In this document: positions 34,634-44,125 of the stretch, one piece after another | How positions within the stretch are numbered: position 1 is the first letter of the stretch | How the letters are laid out: each line of letters begins with the position of its first letter | The notes under the pieces: model-generated | The model's database searches: none | What the model was told of the DNA's origin: nothing | What the model saw: only the letters and a program-made list of their open reading frames with translations | Source of the DNA: DTU015 sp012837895 | Lineage (GTDB): Bacteria > Bacillota > Sulfobacillia > Fermentithermobacillales > Fermentithermobacillaceae | Reading direction: 5' to 3' | Assembly (NCBI GenBank): GCA_050952085.1 | Contig: JBMNKH010000004.1 | Span: forward strand, 558,001-622,000 | DNA length: 64,000 nucleotides | Position numbers and translations under genes: made by a program

Positions 34634-36485
34634 CGGGGAAAAACTCACAAACGCAATATCGCCTGTTGGGATATCCGGATATGAAGGCCAGAAACGTACT
34701 TGCTACTGCGGGGAACTCAATGAGAAGGATGCCGGTTCCAGAGTGGTCCTGATGGGCTGGGTCAACCGCCAAAGGGACCTGGGCGAACTGATTTTCATCG
34801 ATCTGAGGGACCGTACAGGCATGGTCCAGGTAGTAACCGATCACAACCGATCGCCGGAGAGTTTCCGGATTGCCAAGAAAGTACGTTCAGAATATGTGCT
34901 GTGCGTATCGGGTACGGTTGTGAGAAGGGCGCCAGGCACTGAAAACCCGGGTTCTCCCACAGGCATGATTGAAGTCATGGCTGATGACATCAAGGTTTTC
35001 AACAGGGCCAAGACACCTCCTTTTGTGATCCGCGACGAAGCAGAACCTGACGAGGGGCTAAGGATGAGATACAGGTATCTCGACCTCAGGAGGTTGCCTA
35101 TGCTCAGGAATCTTGAGCTTAGGCACAAGGCAACCCTGGCTATAAGGAACTACCTGTCTCAAAACGGCTTTTGGGAAGTAGAGACACCTACCATGACAAA
35201 GAGCACTCCTGAAGGCGCCAGGGACTACCTGGTTCCTTCACGGCTGGATCCGGGCAGGTTTTTCGCCCTGGCCCAGTCGCCCCAGTTGTTCAAGCAGCTT
35301 CTGATGGTCTCAGGGGTAGATAAGTATTTCCAGCTGGCGCGTTGCTACAGGGACGAAGACCTGAGGGCCGACAGGCAGCCTGAATTCACCCAGATTGACA
35401 TTGAAGTGTCGTTTTCAGATGAGGACCAATTGTTTGCCGTGATTGAAGGAATGATGAAACACCTGTGGAAAGAGGTTTTGGATGTTGAGATTGACTTGCC
35501 CTTCCCCAGGATGACATGGAATGAGGCTATGGAACGGTACGGGTCTGACAAACCTGATACGCGCTTCGGGATGGAAATACACGATATTACCGGCCTGGTG
35601 CAGGAATCCGGCTTCATGGTGTTCAGGAATACAGTAGAGTCCCAAGGTACAGTGAGGGCTCTTTGCGCGCCGGGATGTGCAGGTATGTCAAGGCAGGAGC
35701 TAGATTCCCTTGTGGCTCAAGCCAAGGAGTTCGGGGCTGCAGGGCTTATACACCTGGCATATCTCCCTGGAGGGGAAGTAAAGTCCCCTGTGAGAAAGCA
35801 CCTTTCAGATGAAGAAGTTGCAGGTATTGCAAGTGTTACAGGTGCCAGGGAAGGAGACTTGGTCCTCATAGTAGCAGGCCCGTTTGAAGTCGCTGTAACA
35901 GCCTTGGGCAGGATACGGTTAAGCCTCGGAGACAAGCTGGGATTGATACCCGAAGGCAAGTACAAGTTCTTGTGGATCACAGAGTTCCCGCTTCTCGAGA
36001 AAAATGAAGAGGATTCACGCTGGCAAGCAGCTCACCATCCCTTTACCAGCCCTGTTGCCAGGCACGCGCACTTGTTAGAATCTGAAGATGAGTCGGACAA
36101 AGCCCTGATCCGGGCGCGTGCTTACGACCTGGTACTAAATGGAGTGGAACTGGCGTCAGGGTCTGTACGTATACATGAAAGGGAATTGCAGGACAAGATG
36201 TTCAGACTTCTCGACCTTTCGGTTGAACAAGCCGAGGAGAAGTTCGGTTTTCTGTTGGAAGCTTTTGAGTATGGGGCGCCTCCCCATTGCGGGATCGCCT
36301 TCGGGCTCGACAGGCTTGTGATGCTAATGGCAGGAGTAGGTTCAATAAGAGAGGTTATTGCGTTTCCTAAGACTACTAAAGCAACATGCCTGTTGACAGG
36401 GGCTCCGTCACAAGTGTCACCTGAGCAGCTTGAGGAACTTGGCTTGCTCCGGAAAGCTGACAAGCAACAGAAAACCTGCAAGTAA
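34620..36485 (+). CDS. aspS: Aspartyl-tRNA synthetase (bacterial type)
   Basis: Class II synthetase of 621 residues. N-terminal OB-fold anticodon domain (about 25-130), catalytic domain with motif 1 (TPTMTKSTPEGARDYLVPSR), motif 2 (FQLARCYRDEDLRADRQPEF, about 237-256) and motif 3 (GIAFGLDRLVMLMAG, about 556), with the bacterial GAD insert between. An N-terminal extension of about 25 residues precedes the usual RTCYCGEL start. The extension is kept because GTG at 34620 has a strong RBS (gaaggagga) and there is no later start codon before the conserved core. Whether it is discriminating or also charges tRNA-Asn cannot be judged by eye. Confidence 0.95.
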   Translation: MAATDGEKLTNAISPVGISGYEGQKRTCYCGELNEKDAGSRVVLMGWVNRQRDLGELIFIDLRDRTGMVQVVTDHNRSPESFRIAKKVRSEYVLCVSGTVVRRAPGTENPGSPTGMIEVMADDIKVFNRAKTPPFVIRDEAEPDEGLRMRYRYLDLRRLPMLRNLELRHKATLAIRNYLSQNGFWEVETPTMTKSTPEGARDYLVPSRLDPGRFFALAQSPQLFKQLLMVSGVDKYFQLARCYRDEDLRADRQPEFTQIDIEVSFSDEDQLFAVIEGMMKHLWKEVLDVEIDLPFPRMTWNEAMERYGSDKPDTRFGMEIHDITGLVQESGFMVFRNTVESQGTVRALCAPGCAGMSRQELDSLVAQAKEFGAAGLIHLAYLPGGEVKSPVRKHLSDEEVAGIASVTGAREGDLVLIVAGPFEVAVTALGRIRLSLGDKLGLIPEGKYKFLWITEFPLLEKNEEDSRWQAAHHPFTSPVARHAHLLESEDESDKALIRARAYDLVLNGVELASGSVRIHERELQDKMFRLLDLSVEQAEEKFGFLLEAFEYGAPPHCGIAFGLDRLVMLMAGVGSIREVIAFPKTTKATCLLTGAPSQVSPEQLEELGLLRKADKQQKTCK

Positions 36486-36614
36486 GGCAGATTGAAGTAA
36501 GGCAGACTGGTTTGGGTTTGGTCCCAGGCCGGTCCGAGCGGCCCGGAGATAACCGGACGCTTCCCGGATGCCTGATTGGAAGCTTATCGCATATTGATAC
36601 CGGAGGGGAAACCG

Positions 36615-37232
36615 GTGGCTTTACCAAATGAACAGGCCATAGTTAAAAGAGCATCAAAAGGTGACCTATCAGCTTTTGAAGTTCTTGTAAAGGCCTATGA
36701 AACAAAACTGTATAACGTTGCGTTCCGTATGGTATCCGACAGCGAGGATGCCATGGATATTGTGCAAGAAGTGTTCCTTAAGGCATACCAAGCCTTGCCT
36801 AACTTCAGGGGAGACAGCAAGTTTTCTACCTGGATATACAGGATCTGTATGAATGCTTCTTTGGATCATTTGCGCAGGCGTAAGAAAGCCCAGGTATATT
36901 CCCTTGATGCCCCGGTAGAGTTCTCTGACTCAGAAGCCCAAAGGCAGGTAGAAGACCCGGTAGACAACACTGAAGATCTTGTTGAGGCCAGGTTTCTCGG
37001 GGAAAAGATCCTTGCCATCCTTAACGACCTGGAGCCTCACTACCGGGCAGTCGTGATTCTATGCGATGTGCAGGGTTATTCATACCAGGAGATTGCCGAG
37101 ATCCTGGATACATCCCTGGGTACAGTCAAGTCACGCATTCACAGGGCACGGAATATTCTAAGAAAATTGATGGATGAGGAACAAATCTTTCCTTCTTACG
37201 TCAAACATGACGAAAGGAGGGATGATAAGTGA
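36615..37232 (+). CDS. ECF-type RNA polymerase sigma factor
   Basis: An extracytoplasmic-function sigma factor of 205 residues, directing RNA polymerase to stress- or envelope-response promoters. Region 2: FEVLVKAYETKLYNVAFRMV, then DAMDIVQEVFLKAYQALPNFRGDSKFSTWIYRICMNASLDHLRR (regions 2.2-2.4). Region 4: LPHY-like LEPHYRAVVILCDVQGYSYQEIAEILDTSLGTVKSRIHRARNILRK, the helix-turn-helix for the -35 box. It resembles the SigW/RpoE group. GTG at 36615 follows cggaggggaa; the in-frame extension to 36576 lies before this RBS. Its stop overlaps the start of its cognate anti-sigma gene (GTGA), and the pair should be autoregulated, though no promoter is obvious in the 129-bp leader. Confidence 0.92.
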   Translation: MALPNEQAIVKRASKGDLSAFEVLVKAYETKLYNVAFRMVSDSEDAMDIVQEVFLKAYQALPNFRGDSKFSTWIYRICMNASLDHLRRRKKAQVYSLDAPVEFSDSEAQRQVEDPVDNTEDLVEARFLGEKILAILNDLEPHYRAVVILCDVQGYSYQEIAEILDTSLGTVKSRIHRARNILRKLMDEEQIFPSYVKHDERRDDK

Positions 37233-38467
37233 CTTGCCGTGAAGTCTCCGGACTTCTGTCTTCATACTTAGATGAAGAACTTGATCCCGAGTCTAATAGC
37301 CATGTGGAAGCACACTTGGAGATATGCGGGTATTGCAGGGCAGTATTGGAGGAGCTACGGCAGGTTAAGTCTGCTCTCCGGTCCCTCCCAGTACTTGAAC
37401 CTCCTCCCGGATTGCATGCCAGGATCATGCAGGCTGTGTCAGAGGCACCGGCGGCCCAGCCCGGAATGGCGGAGGTGGAGAGTTCACCCAAGCGGGGTTG
37501 GTTCCCTTGGAAGACGCCTTCTACACGCAGGACAGGGTTCAAGACAGTTGCTATGGCCTTAGCTGCATGTCTTGTGATTATGATACTGTCGTCGGCAGGT
37601 ACATTGTTCCTGACACGGCGTTATTTCAGCCCCCTGGCCGCGGAAAAAGCATTGGACGAACCTTCACAGAAGTTCAGAATGATGGATACTCCTTCTGAAG
37701 AGAGCGAACCGTTCTTCAAGACGGCCCAGGCGCCAGGCAGCGAGTCCATGGCTGTCCCGCCGGAATCATCGGGTGATGGGGGCACAGAGTATGCCGGGGT
37801 GACCGGCGCTGATACTGCCGGTGTTGAAAGAAAGCTGATAAGAAGGGCGAGGTTGACCGTAGAGGTTCCGCCTGGCAATGTCGATGACACATCCAGGCAA
37901 GCCATCCATATAGTCCGTTCTTATCAGGGTTATATAGAATCGTCTTCCATGTCCGTGGCTGACGGCAGCAAACAGTCTACGGCGTTTTACATGACAGCCA
38001 GGGTGCCTTCTGAGCATCTAGACCCGGCGATTGATGAGATGTCAGCCCTGGGCAAGGTTACCCAGTCGGATATATCTGAACAAGACGTGACTGAGCAGTA
38101 TGTGGATTTGGATGCGAGGATAAAGAATAAGATGCAGCAGGAACAAAGGCTCCTGCAGATTATGGGAAATGCCAATACAGTAGGAGAACTGCTGCAAGTC
38201 GAAGGCGAGCTGGCAAGGGTAAGGACGGAGATTGAGAGCTTGCAGGGCAAGCAGAATGTGCTGGAGAAATCCTCTGCCATGTCGTTCTTGTCTGTGAACA
38301 TTGTGGAAGAAGGGTCGCGGAGGACTTCCCCGTCACCTTGGACAGAGATTTGGAAAGTTTTCGTCAGGGCATGGCAAGACCTGGCTCTGTTCCTAGCAAG
38401 GATAGCTCCTGCTGTGATTCTGCTGGCAGCAGGGTATTTCGTGGTAAGAAGGGTAGTTCGTAAGTAG
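37229..38467 (+). CDS. Membrane anti-sigma factor with zinc-finger and DUF4349 domains
   Basis: A 412-residue protein predicted to hold the preceding ECF sigma factor inactive. The N-terminal 45 residues form a zinc-binding anti-sigma domain (C in TCREVSGLL, then HLEICGYC giving the H-x3-C-x2-C pattern). A transmembrane helix follows at about 111-131. The extracytoplasmic part is a DUF4349 domain (about 190-380), with a long coiled coil in ...YVDLDARIKNKMQQEQRLLQ..., then a second hydrophobic segment (about 388-406) near the C-terminus. Anti-sigma plus DUF4349 suggests the outer domain senses an envelope signal. GTG start overlaps the sigma stop by 4 bp. A repeat array follows directly. Confidence 0.88.
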   Translation: MTCREVSGLLSSYLDEELDPESNSHVEAHLEICGYCRAVLEELRQVKSALRSLPVLEPPPGLHARIMQAVSEAPAAQPGMAEVESSPKRGWFPWKTPSTRRTGFKTVAMALAACLVIMILSSAGTLFLTRRYFSPLAAEKALDEPSQKFRMMDTPSEESEPFFKTAQAPGSESMAVPPESSGDGGTEYAGVTGADTAGVERKLIRRARLTVEVPPGNVDDTSRQAIHIVRSYQGYIESSSMSVADGSKQSTAFYMTARVPSEHLDPAIDEMSALGKVTQSDISEQDVTEQYVDLDARIKNKMQQEQRLLQIMGNANTVGELLQVEGELARVRTEIESLQGKQNVLEKSSAMSFLSVNIVEEGSRRTSPSPWTEIWKVFVRAWQDLALFLARIAPAVILLAAGYFVVRRVVRK

Positions 38468-38494
38468 GGATAGGCATACGCCGCTTTTTTGTTG

Positions 38495-38512
38495 GGCCGC
38501 TTATTAGCGGCC
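38495..38512. terminator. Perfect 7-bp hairpin after the anti-sigma gene
   Basis: GGCCGCT-tatt-AGCGGCC, a compact perfect hairpin 28 nt after the anti-sigma stop. There is no clear T-run downstream, so it may be an mRNA 3' structure rather than a terminator. Confidence 0.4.
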
Positions 38513-38518
38513 GCCAAG

Positions 38519-39108
38519 TATACAGTTCCGGGCTGACCTGGATAAGACTGAACCTGTATGAAATCAATACAGCTTTTCGGAAACCTGTGTGAATACCAGG
38601 CGGGTTTTCGAAAAGCTGTAGTTTTTTTGGACGGCTGTCTAAGATTCGTACACCATCCGGTGGAAGGCGTAGCGAAATCATACAGTTCTTCCGTTGTGTT
38701 GTAGGTTTTTGATACGGCTGTCTGAAATCTATACAGCTTCAGGCTGAACTTGTAGAAAATAGATACAGCTTTTTCGAATCCTGCGTCAAAACCAGGCAGG
38801 GTTTCCGGAAAGCTGTAGTTTTTTTGGACGGCTGTCTAAGATTCATACACCTTCCGGGGGAAGGCGTAGTGAAATCATACAGTTCTTCCGTTGGGTTGTA
38901 GGTTTTTGATACGGCTGTCTGAAATCTATACAGCTTCAGGCTGAACTTGTAGAAAATAGATACAGTTTTTTCGAACCCTGCGTCAAAACCAGGCAGGGCC
39001 TCTTGAAAGCTGTGGTTTTTTGAACGGCTGTTTAAGATTCATACACCTTCCGGTGGAAGGTGTAGCGAAATCGCACAGCTTTTCGGGCGGGTTGTCGCTT
39101 TTTGCTAC
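38519..39108 (+). repeat. Three tandem 197-bp repeats, each with a terminator-like hairpin
   Basis: Non-coding array between the anti-sigma gene and polA. The landmark agctgtagttttttt (third copy degenerate) starts at 38614, 38811 and 39008, exactly 197 bp apart, and flanking sequence is repeated on both sides. Units 1 and 2 are close to identical over most of their length; the third decays after about 39070 and the left edge is partial (from about 38519). In each unit a stem built on tacagctttt / aaaagctgta is followed by six to eight T residues: 38568-38628, 38764-38825 and 38961-39022. A second small palindrome (ccttccggtggaagg type) follows 30 nt later. No ORF of note runs through it. Confidence 0.9.
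38568..38628 (+). terminator. Intrinsic terminator, repeat unit 1
   Basis: Perfect 12-bp stem: tacagcttttcg (38568-38579) with cgaaaagctgta (38609-38620), then gttttttt. It is the best formed of three such hairpins in the array and probably ends the sigma/anti-sigma transcript. Confidence 0.75.
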
Positions 39109-39227
39109 GGTTGCCCAAGACCGACACATCTTCACCCCGAATACTTCTTGTGCTCCCGTTGAAATTGCCAAGCTGTCCAAGGACCAATATACTGATACTG
39201 TAAATACTACAGAGGGGTGACAGTGAA

Positions 39228-41930
39228 ATGGCTGGTAGACGACTTCTGCTGGTAGATGCCAACTCCCTTGCGAACCGGGCCTTTTACGCACTTCCCCCGC
39301 TTTCTACAAGCAAAGGTGTTCCCACGAACGCTGTGTACGGATTCCTTACGATGCTTTTCCGGCTAATTGACGAGAGGCAACCTGACCATATCATCTGTGC
39401 CTTTGATCACCCATCGCCAACATTCAGGCATGTTGAATTCGAGGATTACAAGGCTACCCGGAGGCCCAGCCCGGACGAATTCAAGGTACAGATGCCTATG
39501 CTCAAAGAGGCCCTTTCTGTACTCCGCCTGGCTTACGTGGAACTTCCGGGGTATGAAGCTGACGATATAATTGGTGCCCTGGCGTGCAAATACAGCGGTG
39601 AAGGTTTTGAAGTGCTCATCCTTTCAGGTGACAAGGACTGCCTGCAGCTGGTAGGCGAAGGGCGTGAAGCAATCCTTTTCGTCAAGGGAATCAGCCAGTC
39701 CAGGCAATATGACCGGGAGGCTGTTAAGCAGGATATGGGTGTATGGCCTGAGCAAATCCCTGATTTCAAAGGGCTCGCAGGCGATCAGTCTGACAATATC
39801 CCCGGGGTGAAAGGGGTAGGCGTCAAGACTGCAATCAACCTGCTTAACCAGTACCGGGATATAGAGCAGGTCTTTGCCAATATTGACCAGGTTTCACCGC
39901 CAAGGGTTCAAAAACTGCTCAAGGAGCAAAAAGAGATAGCGCTGCTATCAAAGCAGCTGGCCACGATTGCGTGCGACGCGCCTTGCCATGTTGATTTCCA
40001 AGACGCCAAGTGGGAGGGGCCTGACCTTGAGAAGGCCCAGGAATTCTTTAACACCATGGAGTTTCAGAGCTTGTTAAGAAGGCTTGACAGGTTTGCAGCA
40101 GTAAGCGAACATGTGCCTGTCTCAGGCAGCTTGCCAGATACATACGAGATCATAGATTCAAAAGAAAGACTAAAAGCTCTTGCAGCCCGGATAACAGAAT
40201 CAGGGTATATGTCGGTGTACGCAGGCGTGAGCGATATAGATACTCAGGTGACCCGGGAATTCTTGTGGCCGCGGATGCTGGGGATTTCGCCGGGCGACCG
40301 CCCTTATCTGGTTGATTTCGGCTCAGGGGAACCTGCCGGTTCAGACGCTTACCAGGACCTTATGTGGAAATGCTTTGGCCCTCTGCTGGAAGACCCTGAT
40401 GTAAAGAAGTTTGGCTTTGACCTCAAGTGGCTTTACACCCTGGGTTTCCATAAGGGCATTGGCCTCAGAAGCCTCGGGTTTGACGTAATGGTGGCAGCGT
40501 ACCTGCTCGACCCTACCCGGACAACGTACAAGCTTGACGCTTTGGTCAATAGCTACTTGGGTGGCAACATGCCCCAGAGCATTGAGAGCTTTCCCAAGGA
40601 TCAAAGGTCGGGAGCCGGTGCTAAGAAAGCTCACATGGCGCACCTGGCCCAGGGCGCATACTTTGCACTGAAGCTAGCGGATGAGATGAAATCAGACCTG
40701 GAGCGGAACGGGCTTTGGGCCTTAGCTCAAGACGTAGAGTTTCCCATGATTGAAGTGCTGGGTGCTATGGAAGCCCTGGGAGTAGCCATAGATCTCTCTA
40801 AAGGCCAGACGCTTAGGGAACAGTTTGCACAGAGATTAGAGGCCTTGGAACGGGAAATATACGAAATCGCCGGGGAAGAGTTCAACCTGGGTTCCCCAAA
40901 ACAGCTAAGTTACATCCTTTTTGGCAGACTCAACCTGCCGCCGGCGAAGAAGACCAAGACCGGATATTCCACTGATGCTGAGGTGCTCATGACCCTGAGC
41001 GCAATTCACCCGCTTCCTGACAAGATCCTGGACCACCGTCATTACGCGAAACTAAAGTCCGCCTACTTGGACGTACTGGAAAGTGTGGTCAATCCGGTTA
41101 CAGGCAGGGTCCATTCAACATTTCATCAAAATGTTACTGCCACAGGCAGGCTTTCAAGCTCCGAGCCAAACTTGCAGAACATCCCTGTGAGGACCGAATC
41201 AGGCAGGGCAATCAGGGAGATATTCGTGCCCGCGCCAGGCCGGTTGTTCCTGGCATCTGATTACTCCCAGATTGAACTCAGGGTAATGGCGCACATGTCA
41301 GGCGATGAGTCCATGATAGAAGCGTTCAGGCAGGATCAGGACATCCACAGGGCCACTGCATCAGAGATGTTTGGGGTCCCTATGGATGAAGTTACGCCTG
41401 AGCTAAGGGACCAGGCTAAGGCTGTGAATTTTGGGGTGATATACGGTATATCTGAGTTCGGGTTGGCCAGGAACACTGGCGTTTCAAGGGAGCAGGCCAG
41501 GGAGTTCATCCGGGCCTATTTCGAAAGGTACCCCATGGTAAAACAGTATATGGATGACATGGTAGCTCAGGCCAGGCAGACGGGCTACGTAACCACAATC
41601 CTCGGCAGGAGGCGGCCTATACCCGACATTAGCTCCAGGAACAGGGTGAGACGGGGGTTTGCCGAGAGGACTGCAATCAATACGCCGATCCAAGGAAGCG
41701 CTGCCGACCTGATTAAGCTCGCCATGGTCCGCCTGTACAGGAGAATCATGAAAGAAGGGCTTGGTTCCAGGATCATCCTCCAGGTGCACGACGAACTCAT
41801 ATTCGAAATCCCGCCTGAAGAGAAGGATTACATGGTGCAAATCGTCAGAGAAGAGATGGAAGGGGTCATGGAACTCAAAGTGCCCTTGAAAGTTGAGATT
41901 GACGTTGGAGAAAGCTGGGCCCATGTGTAA
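39228..41930 (+). CDS. polA: DNA polymerase I
   Basis: Replication and repair polymerase of 900 residues. The N-terminal 5'-nuclease domain is complete (LVDANSLANRAFYALP, then GYEADDIIG and LSGDKDCLQL, and the helix-hairpin-helix DQSDNIPGVKGVGVKTA). The central domain lacks the D-x-E proofreading motif: the segment that should carry it reads YMSVYAGVSD. The enzyme is therefore probably without 3'-5' exonuclease, as in Geobacillus/Bacillus Pol I. The polymerase domain is intact: DYSQIELRVMAHMSGD (motif A), KAVNFGVIYGISEFGL (motif B) and QVHDELIFE (motif C). ATG at 39228 with agaggggtgaca upstream. The end overlaps coaE by 8 bp. Confidence 0.96.
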   Translation: MAGRRLLLVDANSLANRAFYALPPLSTSKGVPTNAVYGFLTMLFRLIDERQPDHIICAFDHPSPTFRHVEFEDYKATRRPSPDEFKVQMPMLKEALSVLRLAYVELPGYEADDIIGALACKYSGEGFEVLILSGDKDCLQLVGEGREAILFVKGISQSRQYDREAVKQDMGVWPEQIPDFKGLAGDQSDNIPGVKGVGVKTAINLLNQYRDIEQVFANIDQVSPPRVQKLLKEQKEIALLSKQLATIACDAPCHVDFQDAKWEGPDLEKAQEFFNTMEFQSLLRRLDRFAAVSEHVPVSGSLPDTYEIIDSKERLKALAARITESGYMSVYAGVSDIDTQVTREFLWPRMLGISPGDRPYLVDFGSGEPAGSDAYQDLMWKCFGPLLEDPDVKKFGFDLKWLYTLGFHKGIGLRSLGFDVMVAAYLLDPTRTTYKLDALVNSYLGGNMPQSIESFPKDQRSGAGAKKAHMAHLAQGAYFALKLADEMKSDLERNGLWALAQDVEFPMIEVLGAMEALGVAIDLSKGQTLREQFAQRLEALEREIYEIAGEEFNLGSPKQLSYILFGRLNLPPAKKTKTGYSTDAEVLMTLSAIHPLPDKILDHRHYAKLKSAYLDVLESVVNPVTGRVHSTFHQNVTATGRLSSSEPNLQNIPVRTESGRAIREIFVPAPGRLFLASDYSQIELRVMAHMSGDESMIEAFRQDQDIHRATASEMFGVPMDEVTPELRDQAKAVNFGVIYGISEFGLARNTGVSREQAREFIRAYFERYPMVKQYMDDMVAQARQTGYVTTILGRRRPIPDISSRNRVRRGFAERTAINTPIQGSAADLIKLAMVRLYRRIMKEGLGSRIILQVHDELIFEIPPEEKDYMVQIVREEMEGVMELKVPLKVEIDVGESWAHV

Positions 41931-42570
41931 AACAGATAGGTGGCATAACCTATACATCCTGGGGCTTACCGGAGGCATAGCTACGGGCAAGAGCACTGTT
42001 TCCCGTTACTTGTGCGAGCTTGGCGCACACGTGATCGATGCGGACAAGATAGCCCACCAGGTAACTATGCCCGGTACCCAGGGTTTGTCCAAACTGGTCC
42101 AAAGGTTTGGCGATAGCATAGTTACCCCTGAGGGAGCGCTTAACCGCAAGGTGTTGGGGCGTATAGTCTTCAACGACAAAAAAGCCCTTTCAGCTGTTAA
42201 TTCCATCGTGCATCCCCTTGTAATCGATGGAATCCACAATATGCTGGATGCTTTGGACAGGAGGTCCGGCGAGGGCGAAGCCAAGACGTGTGTGGTGCTG
42301 GATGTACCGCTCTTGTTTGAAGCGGGCATAGACAAGATTTGTGATGAAATATGGGTTGTGGCAATAGATCTGGAACTTCAGATAAAGAGGCTTAGGGAAA
42401 GAGACGGCTACTCCAGGGAAGAAGCTTTGAGGAGGATCAGATCCCAAATGGACCTGGAAGAGAAGCTAGCCCGTGCCGATGTAGTGATAGATAACTCGGG
42501 CAGCCGCGATGATATCAGGAAAACTGTCCGGCGGCTGTGGCAGGAGCTGAACAGGAGATTGGAGCGGTGA
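41923..42570 (+). CDS. coaE: Dephospho-CoA kinase
   Basis: Last step of coenzyme A synthesis: phosphorylates the 3'-hydroxyl of dephospho-CoA. P-loop LTGGIATGKSTVS near the N-terminus, DADKIAHQV (about residue 39), then VLDVPLLFEAG (about 125), and LRERDGYSREEALRRI of the lid and CoA-binding region. Length of 215 is normal. ATG at 41923 overlaps the polA stop; the frame extends upstream to 41893 inside polA but without an RBS. polA-coaE adjacency is common in Firmicutes. Confidence 0.93.
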   Translation: MCKTDRWHNLYILGLTGGIATGKSTVSRYLCELGAHVIDADKIAHQVTMPGTQGLSKLVQRFGDSIVTPEGALNRKVLGRIVFNDKKALSAVNSIVHPLVIDGIHNMLDALDRRSGEGEAKTCVVLDVPLLFEAGIDKICDEIWVVAIDLELQIKRLRERDGYSREEALRRIRSQMDLEEKLARADVVIDNSGSRDDIRKTVRRLWQELNRRLER

Positions 42571-42624
42571 GCCCGAATCTGTGGTTCTTGAAAACACATC
42601 AGGACTAACCGGGAGGAAGGCTGT

Positions 42625-42996
42625 ATGGACCAATTGGAAAAGAAGAGCGTTGAGATGAAAGACGTAACAAGCAAGATGTTTGACAAGGAGATATCAAGCT
42701 CCAGGGCGTCTGTAGTGAAGTTCTGGGCGCCGTGGTGCATGCCGTGCAAGCAGCTGGCAGTAGCTATAAGCCGGGTCTTGCCTGATCTTGAGAGTAAATA
42801 CCAGGGGCAGTTAAACTTCCTGCAAGTGAACGTAGATGAAGAAAGCGAGCTTGCTCAGAAGTTCAGCGTCATGACTTTGCCGACGGTAATTGGTTTTAGC
42901 GGGACTAACCCCATTGAAAGATTCACAGGGCGCACTGAAGATGAATTTGTGAAATGGGTGCACAGGGTTGCACAAAGGGCAGGGATTGCCGACTAG
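42625..42996 (+). CDS. Thioredoxin-family protein (CMPC)
   Basis: A 123-residue single-domain thioredoxin-like disulfide reductase without signal peptide. Active site FWAPWCMPCKQLA; the conserved cis-Pro is in TLPTVIGF (about residue 91). The central pair Met-Pro instead of Gly-Pro should shift redox potential, and the N-terminal 20 residues (charged) are an extension. An electron-donor role is likely, but its partner reductase is not in the window. ATG at 42625 with gggaggaag upstream. Confidence 0.88.
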   Translation: MDQLEKKSVEMKDVTSKMFDKEISSSRASVVKFWAPWCMPCKQLAVAISRVLPDLESKYQGQLNFLQVNVDEESELAQKFSVMTLPTVIGFSGTNPIERFTGRTEDEFVKWVHRVAQRAGIAD

Positions 42997-43087
42997 CAGG
43001 CGGTGCCCTGTCTGGGTGGGCATGTGTTGAGCATACGGACTATAGACCTTTTGGACAAGACTGAACCGACTGAACGGAGGGGCCTCA

Positions 43088-44125
43088 TTGAAGAAAATCA
43101 TAGACTTGCGTTCTGACACTGTGACACAGCCGACTCCCGATATGCGAGAAGCTATGGCCAGGGCAGAAGTGGGTGATGACGTTTACGGCGAAGATCCTAC
43201 CATAAACCAGCTTGAAGCCCTGGGTGCAGAAATGGCGGGCAAGGAGGCAGCTGTGTTTGTGCCTACAGGCACCATGGGGAACCAGGTATCTATAATGGCA
43301 TGGACTGACCGGGGCGATGAGATTATCGTGGAATCCAATGCCCATATTTTCATGTACGAAGCAGGTGGGCCTGCGGTGCTTTCAGGGGTCCAGGTTAGGA
43401 CTGTTCCAGGCGCGCGTGGCGCCATGGATCCCGACGATGTGAAAGCAGCCATCAGGGAAGATGACCTGCATTGTCCCCGCACATCTTTGATATGCATGGA
43501 GAATACCCACAACAGGTCGGGTGGGTGTGTACTCCCCCTTGACAACATGAAAGCTGTATATGAGCTGGCCAAAGAAGAGGGAATCGCAGTACACCTTGAC
43601 GGAGCAAGGGTTTTCAACGCAGCTGCCGCGCTTGGGGTGGACGTGAAACAGATCACCCAGTATACAGACTCGGTGCAATTCTGCCTGTCCAAGGGGTTGT
43701 GCGCTCCTGTGGGTTCCCTGGTTGCAGGCCCGAAAGAGTTTATCGAAAAGGCTCGCAGGTGCAGGAAGATCCTTGGAGGCGGTATGCGTCAAGCCGGTAT
43801 CTTGGCAGCAGCGGGAATAGTGGCCCTGGAAAAGATGACCAAACGCCTTGCTGAAGACCATGAGAAAGCCCGGAAACTCGCCCAGGGGCTTTCAGGCATC
43901 CCGGGACTGGACATTGATATGAGTACTGTCCAGAGCAATATGGTCTTAGTCGGGACCAAAGGCACAGGGATGGACGCATCAGGGTTTGCTAGCCTTATGA
44001 AATCTCACAGGTTGCTGTTCAACCCGTCTACACAGTATAAGGTCAGGATGGTTACCCACAACGACGTGGGTTTTGACGATATAGATGAGGCAATCAGGCG
44101 CGTAAAGGAAGCGTTAAGTGCATGA
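43088..44125 (+). CDS. ltaE: Low-specificity L-threonine aldolase
   Basis: PLP-dependent enzyme splitting threonine or allo-threonine into glycine and acetaldehyde. The N-terminus DLRSDTVTQPTPDMREAMARAEVGDDVYGEDPTINQLE is a textbook match. The PLP-binding Lys is in FCLSKGLCAPVGS (about residue 203), and HLDGARVFNAA (about 171) carries the Asp that contacts the PLP ring nitrogen. Length 345 is standard. TTG start at 43088 preceded by cggagggg. Its stop overlaps the start of rarA (ATGA). Confidence 0.93.
   Translation: MKKIIDLRSDTVTQPTPDMREAMARAEVGDDVYGEDPTINQLEALGAEMAGKEAAVFVPTGTMGNQVSIMAWTDRGDEIIVESNAHIFMYEAGGPAVLSGVQVRTVPGARGAMDPDDVKAAIREDDLHCPRTSLICMENTHNRSGGCVLPLDNMKAVYELAKEEGIAVHLDGARVFNAAAALGVDVKQITQYTDSVQFCLSKGLCAPVGSLVAGPKEFIEKARRCRKILGGGMRQAGILAAAGIVALEKMTKRLAEDHEKARKLAQGLSGIPGLDIDMSTVQSNMVLVGTKGTGMDASGFASLMKSHRLLFNPSTQYKVRMVTHNDVGFDDIDEAIRRVKEALSA

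Noticed and set aside
38519..39108. CRISPR array
   Set aside because: Units are 197 bp with no short repeat/variable spacer alternation; no cas genes.
41893..41922. Upstream extension of coaE inside polA
   Set aside because: No RBS; ATG 41923 overlaps the polA stop and precedes the family's N-terminus.
39228..41930. Lost proofreading motif in PolA as a novelty
   Set aside because: Common in Bacillota DNA polymerase I; noted in the feature only.
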